22,559 nt of DNA from NCBI GenBank assembly GCA_002782905.1, contig PFJA01000181.1:1-22559 (forward strand). Reading direction: 5' to 3'. Shown here in pieces: positions 15,481 through 22,559 of this stretch. Below the pieces are notes generated by a model. The model ran no database searches and was not told the DNA's origin. It saw nothing but the letters and a program-made list of their open reading frames with translations. The position numbers and the translations under genes were made by a program. This DNA comes from Lysobacterales bacterium CG_4_10_14_3_um_filter_64_11 (GTDB taxonomy: Bacteria > Pseudomonadota > Gammaproteobacteria > Xanthomonadales > Xanthomonadaceae). Each line of letters opens with the position of its first letter. The first letter of the stretch is position 1.

Positions 15481-15590
15481 GGACACTCCGAGCGAGTCAC
15501 CACGACACCCTCTTCGCCCGCAGCGAACGGGAGCGAGCTCGCATTGCGCGCCGCCTGTTGCGGTGCGGCGACAACCAGCGGCGGTTTTAT

Positions 15591-15671
15591 GCCGAGGAGC
15601 GAAGCGACGCGGCGATCCGGGGGTTGCATGGGTATCAAGGCACGGGATTGCTGCGCTGCGCTTGCAATGAC
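15591..15671. repeat. Dispersed imperfect inverted repeat, copy 2
   Basis: GAGGAGCGAAGCGACGCGGC (from 15594) with GATCC after it is partly matched in reverse complement by GGGATTGCTGCGCTGCGCTTG (15644-15664), which then continues to CAATGAC. It belongs to the same CATTGC...GCAATCC family as 5841-5957 but has lost the outer end of its left arm. The rest of 15481-15735 shows no gene. Confidence 0.6.
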
Positions 15672-15724
15672 CATGGGGAGGGCTCGTTCAGGGTTGCCTT
15701 GGATGCCACGCCTGCCGCTTGGGC

Positions 15725-15730
15725 GATAAT
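15725..15730 (+). promoter_or_regulatory. Candidate -10 element of trmL
   Basis: GATAAT ends 6 nt before the A of the trmL ATG and no Shine-Dalgarno sequence is present, so the mRNA may be leaderless. No strong -35 hexamer is visible. Confidence 0.4.
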
Positions 15731-15735
15731 GCAGC

Positions 15736-16203
15736 ATGTTCAATGTCGTGTTGCATCAACCGCAAATACCGCCCAACACCGGCAACATCATCCGTCTGTG
15801 CGCCAATGCCGGCTGCGCGTTGCACCTGATCGAACCACTTGGTTTTACGCTCGATCATGCCCGCCTGCGCCGTGCCGGCCTGGATTACCACGAGTTTGCA
15901 AAGGTGCGGGTGCATGCCAGTGTCGAGCACTGGCTCGATGCCTGCGCGCCGGCACGCGTATTTGCCTTCACCACGCGTGCCAATGGCCTTTACCATCAGG
16001 CCCGTTATGCGCCCGGCGACAGCCTGTTGTTCGGTTCCGAGACCAGCGGCCTGCCGGACGCGGTGCTGGCACGCTGGCCGGTTGGCCAGCACCTGCGGTT
16101 GCCGATGCAGCCGCACAATCGCAGCCTGAACCTGTCCAACGCGGTGGCGGTGGTGGTTTACGAAGCGTGGCGGCAACACGCATTTGCCGGTGCGGCGCCG
16201 TGA
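15736..16203 (+). CDS. trmL: tRNA (cytidine(34)-2'-O)-methyltransferase
   Basis: A 155-residue SPOUT methyltransferase that 2'-O-methylates the wobble base of tRNA-Leu using S-adenosylmethionine. The three knot motifs are present: NTGNIIRLCANAG near the N-terminus (14-26), LLFGSETSGLP near 97-107, and LPMQPHNRSLNLSNAVAVVVYEA near 120-142. The length matches E. coli TrmL, and MFNVVLHQPQIPPNTGN is the standard family opening. The protein works as a dimer through the knot. The start has a -10-like GATAAT 6 nt upstream instead of a ribosome site. egtB follows after 35 bp. Confidence 0.95.
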   Translation: MFNVVLHQPQIPPNTGNIIRLCANAGCALHLIEPLGFTLDHARLRRAGLDYHEFAKVRVHASVEHWLDACAPARVFAFTTRANGLYHQARYAPGDSLLFGSETSGLPDAVLARWPVGQHLRLPMQPHNRSLNLSNAVAVVVYEAWRQHAFAGAAP

Positions 16204-16226
16204 AAATCGCGCTGACACGGCTGCGT

Positions 16227-16232
16227 TAAACT
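16227..16232 (+). promoter_or_regulatory. Candidate -10 element of egtB
   Basis: TAAACT ends exactly 7 nt before the A of the egtB ATG, the same geometry as at 353-358. It would give egtBD a promoter of their own between trmL and egtB. Confidence 0.4.
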
Positions 16233-16238
16233 GCCGGC

Positions 16239-17503
<1,265 letters not shown>

Positions 17504-17504
<1 letters not shown>

Positions 17505-18469
17505 TGCCGAACCGGTGTGTGTGCAACGCGGCCGTACCCGATGACGAGTTTGCACGCGATGTGGCCTCGGGCCTTGCGCGCGCGCCCAAGCGGCTGCCGT
17601 CCAAATATTTTTACGACGCCGAAGGCTCGCGCTTGTTCGAGCGCATCTGCGAGCAACCTGAGTACTACCTGACCCGGGTCGAGCTGGCATTGATGCAAAC
17701 CCATGTTGCCGATATTGCGGCGCAGCTTGGCCCCGGCGTGCGCTTGGTCGAATATGGCAGCGGCGCCGGCATCAAGACCCGGTTGCTGCTCGGCCAGCTC
17801 AAGGCGCCGGCCGGCTATGTGCCGGTGGAGATTTCCGCGCTGGCGCTGCAGGCCAGTGTGGCGGCGATTGCAGCCGAACTGCCGCAGTTGCCGGTGCGCC
17901 CGGTGTGCGCCGATTTCACACGCGCGCATGTGTTGCCGGATTTGCCGGTGATATCCGCCCGCACGGTGATCTATTTCCCGGGTTCGACCTTGGGCAATTT
18001 CGATTCCGATGCGGCGCTGCGCCTGTTGCGGCAGATGCGCGCCGAAATGGGCGCCGCCGGCGCCGCCGTGATCGGCATCGATTTGGAGAAAGATCGCGCC
18101 ACCCTGGAGGCGGCTTATAACGACGCTGCCGGCGTTACCGCCGCGTTCACCCTGAACCTGCTCACGCGCATCAACCGCGAGCTGGATGGCAATTTCGACT
18201 GTGCCGGGTTTGCCCATCGCGCGCACTACAACGCGATCGCGGCGCGCATCGAAACTGCAATCGTCAGCCGGCGGGATCAGGCGGTTTGCGTGGCCGGGCG
18301 GCGCTATCACTTTGCCGCCGGCGAAGCGATGGCGGTGGAAATCAGCAGCAAATACCGGCTGGATGGTTTCGAGCGGCTGGCGGCGCGCGCCGGGCTGGTG
18401 GTCAGCCGCCACTGGGCCGACGCTGCGCGCAGCTTCGCGATCGTGTTGCTGCAGCCGGTCAGGGCTTGA
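17504..18469 (+). CDS. egtD: EgtD, L-histidine N-alpha-methyltransferase
   Basis: A 321-residue enzyme that trimethylates L-histidine to hercynine with S-adenosylmethionine, the first step of ergothioneine synthesis. PKRLPSKYFYDAEGSRLFERI (about 28-48) is the family opening. LVEYGSGAGIKTRLLL (81-96) binds the cofactor. FPGSTLGNF (158-166) follows, and VEISSKY near 278-284 carries the acidic and serine residues that hold the histidine substrate. The length matches mycobacterial EgtD. It starts on the last base of the egtB stop, so the two are translationally coupled. The 3' end overlaps the convergent DUF427 gene by 11 bp. Confidence 0.95.
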
Positions 18470-18740
18470 TCACCACTCCGTGCCAGAACGCCACCCGGCC
18501 CTCGATGTGCTTGGCTTCAGAGGTGGCGGACGGGTAGTACCACGCCGCATCCGGGTTGATGGCGTCACCGACCACCACATCGTAATAGCAGGCCTGGCCC
18601 TTCCAGGCACAAACCGAGCGGGTCATCGATGGGCGAAAGTAGCTGGGGTTGAGCGAGTCGGCCGGAAAGTAATGATTCCCCTCGACCAGCACCGTGTCCG
18701 CGCTCTCGGCCAATACCGTTTCTTTCCAGACCGCTTTCAT
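18459..18740 (-). CDS. DUF427 domain protein
   Basis: A 93-residue single-domain protein. MKAVWKETVLAESADTVLVE opens the domain, NHYFPADSL and SVCAWKGQACYYDV fill the middle, and DAAWYYP with AFWHGVVI closes it; these are typical DUF427 landmarks. The function of the domain is unknown. The ATG at 18740 fits the family start, with AGGG about 10 nt before it; an upstream GTG at 18836 would extend across the folE promoter and is rejected. It is divergent from folE (59 bp apart) and its end overlaps egtD by 11 bp. Confidence 0.88.
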   Translation of the reverse strand: MKAVWKETVLAESADTVLVEGNHYFPADSLNPSYFRPSMTRSVCAWKGQACYYDVVVGDAINPDAAWYYPSATSEAKHIEGRVAFWHGVVIKP

Positions 18741-18799
18741 CGTGGTGTTACCCTGTTGTGCCAGCCCGTTACTGTGGCACAAAGCAGGGAGTGATCGCC

Positions 18800-19402
18800 A
18801 TGCCCAAACCTCCTGCAAAAATGTTAGCCGTGTCACAGATTCAGGCGGAGGATGCCATTCGCACCCTGTTGCGCTGGGCCGGTGACGACCCCGATCGCGA
18901 AGGGTTGCTCGATACCCCGCGACGCGTGGCCAAAGCCTACAGCGACTGGTTTTCCGGCTACGCGCTCGATCCCGACGCCTATCTGGCGCGCACCTTCGAG
19001 GAAGTCGCCGGCTACGACGAGATGATCGTGCTGCGCGACATCGAGTTCGAGAGCCACTGCGAGCACCACATGGCGCCGATCATCGGCAAGGCGCATGTTG
19101 GCTACGTGCCCGATGGCAAGGTGGTGGGCATCAGCAAGCTGGCGCGGGTGGTGGATGTGTTCGCCCGACGCTTGCAGGTGCAGGAAAAAATGACCGCGCA
19201 GATTGCCGGCTGCATTCAGACCGTGCTCAAACCGCATGGTGTGGGTGTGGTGGTGGTGGCACAGCATCAATGCATGACCACGCGTGGCGTGCACAAGCGC
19301 GGGGTCAGCATGGTGACCTCACAAATGCTCGGCAGCTTCCGTGACGATGCCCGGACCCGGGCCGAGTTTCTGCGCTTGGTCGATGTCGGCGCGGAGCGCT
19401 GA
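18800..19402 (+). CDS. folE: GTP cyclohydrolase I
   Basis: A 200-residue enzyme of the FolE family that converts GTP to 7,8-dihydroneopterin triphosphate for folate and related pterins. Zinc ligands are Cys87 and His90 in SHCEHHMAP and Cys158 in QHQCMTTRG. GYVPDGKVVGISKLARVVD (101-119) and HKRGVSMVTSQMLG (165-178) line the active site. The length is close to E. coli FolE. The ATG at 18800 is preceded by AGGGAG, a good ribosome site; the in-frame start at 18758 is rejected. It is divergent from the DUF427 gene. Confidence 0.96.
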   Translation: MPKPPAKMLAVSQIQAEDAIRTLLRWAGDDPDREGLLDTPRRVAKAYSDWFSGYALDPDAYLARTFEEVAGYDEMIVLRDIEFESHCEHHMAPIIGKAHVGYVPDGKVVGISKLARVVDVFARRLQVQEKMTAQIAGCIQTVLKPHGVGVVVVAQHQCMTTRGVHKRGVSMVTSQMLGSFRDDARTRAEFLRLVDVGAER

Positions 19403-19484
19403 GCGCGGTTTTCACATGCACTTGGTGCCTGCACACTGCCACTGTTGTTCGTCAATCTGCCCGTTATCGCGGCGCACGACGCCG

Positions 19485-19490
19485 TAAACT
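19485..19490 (+). promoter_or_regulatory. Candidate -10 element of the yedA-like gene
   Basis: TAAACTGGCGC repeats the wording of the ALDH element (TACACTGGCGC), but here it lies 28 nt ahead of the ATG, giving a leader of about 22 nt. No good -35 is visible. Confidence 0.3.
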
Positions 19491-19518
19491 GGCGCACCTG
19501 AAACTCGCGGACTCGCGC

Positions 19519-20409
19519 ATGCGCATTACCTCGCCGGCGGCGACCCCGCCGTTTGTCCCGTTGGCTCTCGCGCTGGCGGCGGTTTATCTGATCTGGGGCT
19601 CCACCTATTTCGCCATCGCCGTTGGCTTGACCGACTTTCCGCCGTTTCTGATGGGTGGGTTGCGGTTCGTGCTGGCGGCGTCGCTGATGTTTGCGCTGGG
19701 CCGCGCCAGCGCACAGGCGTGGCCGACACCGATGCAGTGGCGCAATGCGCTGGTGATGGGCGGCCTGTTGCTGGTGCTCGGCAACGGGCTGGTGAATGTC
19801 GCCGAACAACAGGTGTCGTCTGGGGTGGCGGCGATCGCGGTCGCCTCGATGCCGCTGTGGGCCGGTGTGTTTGGCTGGTTGCGCGGTCATCATCCCAGCC
19901 GTGGCGAATGGTTGGGTCTGTGCGTGGGCTTCGTCGGTGTGCTCTGGCTCAATGCCGGCAGCGAGTTGCGTGCCAGCAGCCAGGGCATGCTGGCGCTGAT
20001 TGCCGCGCCGATCGCGTGGGCGTTTGGTTCGGTGTGGGGCCGTGGCCGCGATTTGCCGGCACCGTTCATCAATGCTGGCGCGCAGATGCTGTGTGGCGGG
20101 GTGCTGATGCTGCTGCTGGCGGCATTGCTCGGTGAACGCATGGCAGCGTGGCCGGCTTGGCGCCCGACACTGGCGGTGGCTTATCTGATTGTGTTCGGCT
20201 CCATCGTCGCGTTCAGCGCGTATCTGTGGCTGCTGCGGCATGTGCGTCCGGCGCTGGCGACCAGTTACGCCTACATCAATCCACCGGTTGCGGTGTTGCT
20301 GGGGGTGGTGTTTCTTGGCGAGCCGCTGGACCCGCACACCCTGGGGGCGATGGTGGTGATTGGGCTCGGTGTGGTCATCATCACTCTGGCGCGCGCGAAG
20401 GCGATTTGA
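19519..20409 (+). CDS. yedA: EamA-family drug/metabolite exporter, YedA-like
   Basis: A 296-residue inner-membrane transporter with two EamA repeats and about ten membrane helices. The first repeat begins LALALAAVYLIWGSTYFAI (15-33), with the WGSTYFAI motif typical of YedA. The second begins near GMLALIAAPIAWAFGSVWGR and ends with ATSYAYINPPVAVLLGVVFLGE, the usual SY.Y..P....G....GE signature. The substrate is unknown; members export amino acids or metabolites. There is no strong ribosome site. It converges on the rarD-like gene, and the two coding regions overlap by 29 bp. Confidence 0.9.
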   Translation: MRITSPAATPPFVPLALALAAVYLIWGSTYFAIAVGLTDFPPFLMGGLRFVLAASLMFALGRASAQAWPTPMQWRNALVMGGLLLVLGNGLVNVAEQQVSSGVAAIAVASMPLWAGVFGWLRGHHPSRGEWLGLCVGFVGVLWLNAGSELRASSQGMLALIAAPIAWAFGSVWGRGRDLPAPFINAGAQMLCGGVLMLLLAALLGERMAAWPAWRPTLAVAYLIVFGSIVAFSAYLWLLRHVRPALATSYAYINPPVAVLLGVVFLGEPLDPHTLGAMVVIGLGVVIITLARAKAI

Positions 20410-21340
20410 CCCCAGCGGTCGCAGCGGCGAGTGCAGCGCGCTCGCTGTGGCGGTAACGACGCAGCACATGCAGGCCGTTGCCGGCGTACAGCACCAGCGC
20501 CAGCCAGATGAAGGCGAAGCCGATGGCCTGCGTTGCCGTGAATGGTTCGCCCAACACCAGCACGCCGACCAGCAGCTGCAAGGTCGGTGCGAGGTACTGC
20601 AAGATGCCGACCAGCGAGTACGGAATGCGCCGCGCACCGTAGGCAAAGCCGATCAACGGCAGGGCGGTGAGCGCGCCGCCGACGATCAGCAGCATCTCAG
20701 TGGCCAGCGGCGCGTGGCCGAACTGGCCCACACCCTGCATCTCGCGCCATCCCAGAAACAGCAATGCCGGCACAGTCAGCAGCAGGCTTTCGATGCCAAG
20801 GCCAGGCACCGATTCCACCGCCACCTGCTTGCGCAGCAAGCCGTAGAAGGCAAAGCTGAACGCCAGCGTCAGCGCGATCCACGGCAGGCCGCCATGCTGC
20901 ACCGTCAGCCACGCCACGCCGACGCCCGCGAGCGCTACCGCTGCCCACTGCACCCGGTTCAGGCGTTCGTGCAGCAACAACACACCGATCAGCACATTCA
21001 CCAGTGGATTGATGAAATAGCCCAGGCTCGCTTCCACCACATGGCCGTGGGTGACCGCCCAGATGTAGAGGCCCCAGTTGATGCTGATCAGGATGCTGCT
21101 GGCGATCAGGGTGAGCAGCACCTTCGGCCCGGCCAGGGCCGTGCGCAGCCAGCCGCTGCCATCGCGCCAGAGCAGGTAGGTAACCACGAACAGCGCGCAC
21201 CAGACCACCCGATGGGCGATGATTTCCAGCGCCGGCACCGCCTTGAGCAGAATCCAGAACAGCGGAAACAGGCCCCAGACAAAAAATGCGGCGCCAGCGG
21301 CGAGCAGGCCTTTGCGATCGATGGTGGCGGCGGGATTCAT
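20381..21340 (-). CDS. rarD: EamA-family transporter, RarD type
   Basis: A 319-residue inner-membrane protein with about ten helices. The N-terminal KGLLAAGAAFFVWGLFPLFWILLKAVPALEIIAHRVVWC region (split here for reading) and SINWGLYIWAV with EASLGYFINPLVNVLIGVLLL-type wording are diagnostic of RarD (chloramphenicol-sensitive protein). The C-terminal repeat has GARRIPYSLVGILQYLAPTL. The substrate is not established. The ATG at 21340 fits the family opening (MNP...KGLLAA). A -10-like TATAAC lies 8 nt ahead, so the transcript may be nearly leaderless. It is tail to tail with the YedA-like paralogue. Confidence 0.93.
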   Translation of the reverse strand: MNPAATIDRKGLLAAGAAFFVWGLFPLFWILLKAVPALEIIAHRVVWCALFVVTYLLWRDGSGWLRTALAGPKVLLTLIASSILISINWGLYIWAVTHGHVVEASLGYFINPLVNVLIGVLLLHERLNRVQWAAVALAGVGVAWLTVQHGGLPWIALTLAFSFAFYGLLRKQVAVESVPGLGIESLLLTVPALLFLGWREMQGVGQFGHAPLATEMLLIVGGALTALPLIGFAYGARRIPYSLVGILQYLAPTLQLLVGVLVLGEPFTATQAIGFAFIWLALVLYAGNGLHVLRRYRHSERAALAAATAGVKSPSRAPE

Positions 21341-21348
21341 GGCGCGCT

Positions 21349-21354
21349 GTTATA
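21349..21354 (-). promoter_or_regulatory. Candidate -10 element of rarD
   Basis: TATAAC on the minus strand ends 8 nt before the ATG, so the expected transcript leader is about 2 nt. No Shine-Dalgarno sequence is present between them. Confidence 0.4.
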
Positions 21355-21482
21355 GCACGCCATGGTGCAGTGCATCGTGAGGTTCGCACTACGGCGTATG
21401 ACGCGTTAATCGGCTCGCGTTTGACCCGGATCAACCGCCGCCACCGCTGCGCGTTCCATGATGCTGCCATCGATCTAGCCCG

Positions 21483-21500
21483 AGCGCGCCGGTGCGCGCT
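21483..21500 (+). other. Short stem-loop in the leader of the dehydrogenase operon
   Basis: AGCGCG and CGCGCT form a 6-bp stem around a 6-nt loop, ending 24 nt before the ATG at 21525. It could affect translation, but GC-rich DNA makes such stems often by chance. Confidence 0.2.
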
Positions 21501-21524
21501 GAGGTTGCCCGACCGGAGTCAATC

Positions 21525-22121
21525 ATGAACTCACCGCCGTATCTGTTTGATCGCCGCGAATTCATTGCCACCGTCGCCGCACTTGGCCTGCTCTCGCGCA
21601 GCGGTGCGGGTTGGGCGTTGCCCGCTGCGGATGCCGCAATACCTGAGCCGCCGTGGCTGGCACAAGAGCCATGGCCAACCGTGAACGCGGTGCTGGCGCA
21701 TCTGCTGCCGGCTGGCGAGGGTGTGCTGGGTGCCGAGCAGATCAACGCCATCGGCTATTTGCACACCACGCTGACCACGCCGGGTGCCGATGACGGCCAG
21801 CGCGCGCGCATGCTGGCAGGTGCCGAACGGGTCAGCGCGCTGGCGCAGACCGGCTTCGGCAAGCCCTTTAACGTGCTCGGTGCCGAGCAGCGCGAAACCG
21901 TGCTGCGCACGCTCGAAGGCCAGCGTGGCGGACAAAGTTGGCTATCCGCCCTGTTGAATTATCTGTTGGAGGCGTTGCTTGCCGACCCGGTTTACGGCGG
22001 CAATCCCGATGGCATCGGCTGGGCTTGGTTGCAACACCAGCCCGGTTACCCGCGGCCACCCGCCGCCAAGCGCTGGTATCGGCTGACCCCACCCATCCGG
22101 CGCCGGAGCAAAGCGACATGA
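21525..22121 (+). CDS. Gluconate 2-dehydrogenase subunit 3-like protein, Tat-exported
   Basis: A 198-residue small subunit for a membrane-linked GMC dehydrogenase. The N-terminus FDRREFIATVAALGLL is a twin-arginine signal (Arg-Arg followed by x-Phe-Ile and a mild hydrophobic stretch), with likely cleavage near GWA. The mature part (AVLAHLLPAGEGVLGAEQIN, LLNYLLEALLADPVYGGNPDGIGWAWL-type ending) carries the family landmarks LLADPVYGGN and G..W. This subunit typically escorts the folded flavoprotein through the Tat pathway. The ATG at 21525 has GGAG about 9 nt upstream. The stop overlaps the start of the next gene (ATGA), indicating one operon and translational coupling. Confidence 0.88.
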   Translation: MNSPPYLFDRREFIATVAALGLLSRSGAGWALPAADAAIPEPPWLAQEPWPTVNAVLAHLLPAGEGVLGAEQINAIGYLHTTLTTPGADDGQRARMLAGAERVSALAQTGFGKPFNVLGAEQRETVLRTLEGQRGGQSWLSALLNYLLEALLADPVYGGNPDGIGWAWLQHQPGYPRPPAAKRWYRLTPPIRRRSKAT

Positions 22122-22559
22122 GCCACGACTTCGATGTCTGCGTGATCGGCAGCGGTGCCGGTGGCGGCCCGGTGGCGCTGCGCCTGGCGCAGGCCGGCCG
22201 CTCGGTGCTGGTGCTGGAAAAAGGCCCGTGGCTGAGCGAGAAAGATTTCTTCAAGGACGAGTTGGCCTGCTGCCGGCGCAGCGTGTACACGCCCAGGCTG
22301 AGCGACGAGCAGCACGTGATCGAGGATCGCGACAGCGACGATCAGTGGCGCGGGGTGCCGACCTCACGCTCGGGTTTCGATTTCTGGAATGGCAACGTGG
22401 TCGGCGGTTCGTCGAACTTCATGAGCGGATTTTTCTACCGGCTCAAGCCGGTGGATTTCCGCCTGCGTTCGCAATTCGGGCCAATCAAGGGCGCCAACGT
22501 GGTCGACTGGCCGATCAGTTACGACGAGTTGGAGCCGTACTATGCGATGGTGGAAACCG
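22118..22559 (+). CDS. GMC-family flavoprotein oxidoreductase (partial, runs off the window)
   Basis: The first 147 codons are present. FDVCVIGSGAGGGPVALRLA (residues 5-24) is an FAD-binding GxGxxG motif, and VLVLEKGPW supplies the acidic end of the second strand. FWNGNVVGGSSNFMSGFFYRL near 90-110 is the GMC signature region that covers the flavin, and WPISYDELEPYY follows as in gluconate or choline dehydrogenase relatives. With the Tat subunit in front it should be the catalytic large subunit oxidising a sugar acid or alcohol in the periplasm. It starts at ATG 22118 with GGAG about 11 nt ahead, overlapping the previous stop by 4 bp. The substrate cannot be inferred from this part. Confidence 0.9.
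   Translation, partial: MSHDFDVCVIGSGAGGGPVALRLAQAGRSVLVLEKGPWLSEKDFFKDELACCRRSVYTPRLSDEQHVIEDRDSDDQWRGVPTSRSGFDFWNGNVVGGSSNFMSGFFYRLKPVDFRLRSQFGPIKGANVVDWPISYDELEPYYAMVET

Noticed and set aside
19396..19412. GCGC stem followed by GGTTTT at the end of folE, considered as a terminator
   Set aside because: The stem is only four base pairs with a 3-nt loop and overlaps the stop codon; too weak to call.
20360..21355. Plus-strand open frame opposite the RarD gene
   Set aside because: Antisense shadow rich in Gln, Arg and His; the opposite strand encodes a recognisable ten-helix transporter.

Overview
The window is high-GC, densely packed chromosomal DNA from a gammaproteobacterium, most likely of the Xanthomonadales/Lysobacterales (Rhodanobacteraceae- or Xanthomonadaceae-like). 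The pointers are a stand-alone OleA that reads like the Xanthomonas campestris enzyme, an EgtB/EgtD ergothioneine pair, many outer-membrane and periplasmic proteins with clear signal peptides, and several start codons that appear leaderless. The assignment is inferred from gene content, not from a database search.

Layout. 1-132: palindromic intergenic repeat. 133-273 (-): a 46-residue charged protein. 365-1786 (+): coniferyl-aldehyde-dehydrogenase-type ALDH. 1776-3599 (-): cyclic-nucleotide-domain/patatin phospholipase, overlapping the ALDH tail to tail. 3650-5707 (+): oligopeptidase A (prlC). 5561-6756: an accessory patch in which the last ~136 bp of prlC occur twice, 1060 bp apart. Between the copies lie an inverted repeat and a minus-strand gene for a ribbon-helix-helix-like protein, with a perfect 20-bp palindrome just in front of its start. 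6780-13544 (-): TonB_C-domain periplasmic protein, L-threonine aldolase (ltaE), OleA, a DUF4156-type lipoprotein and a two-domain M16 peptidase. 13655-15174 (+): a short-chain dehydrogenase coupled to an exported protein of unknown function. 15238-15735: a possible small ORF and another inverted repeat. 15736-18469 (+): trmL, egtB, egtD. 18459-18740 (-): DUF427 protein. 18800-20409 (+): folE and a YedA-like EamA exporter. 20381-21340 (-): RarD-like EamA transporter. 21525-22559 (+): Tat-exported gluconate-2-dehydrogenase-subunit-3-like protein and the start of its GMC flavoprotein partner, cut by the window edge.

How the genes work together. Most are housekeeping or ordinary accessory metabolism. 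egtB-egtD make ergothioneine, a thiol antioxidant. oleA makes the beta-keto acid used for long-chain olefin synthesis, but oleB, oleC and oleD are not in the window. The Tat protein and the GMC oxidoreductase should form one membrane-linked sugar or alcohol dehydrogenase. The most unusual segment is the prlC junction. It looks like a small integrated element or its remnant that took the 3' end of a protein gene as its target and restored the reading frame. Its only recognisable cargo is a probable self-regulated DNA-binding protein whose frame may encode two proteins. No CRISPR array, rRNA, tRNA or intact transposase was seen.
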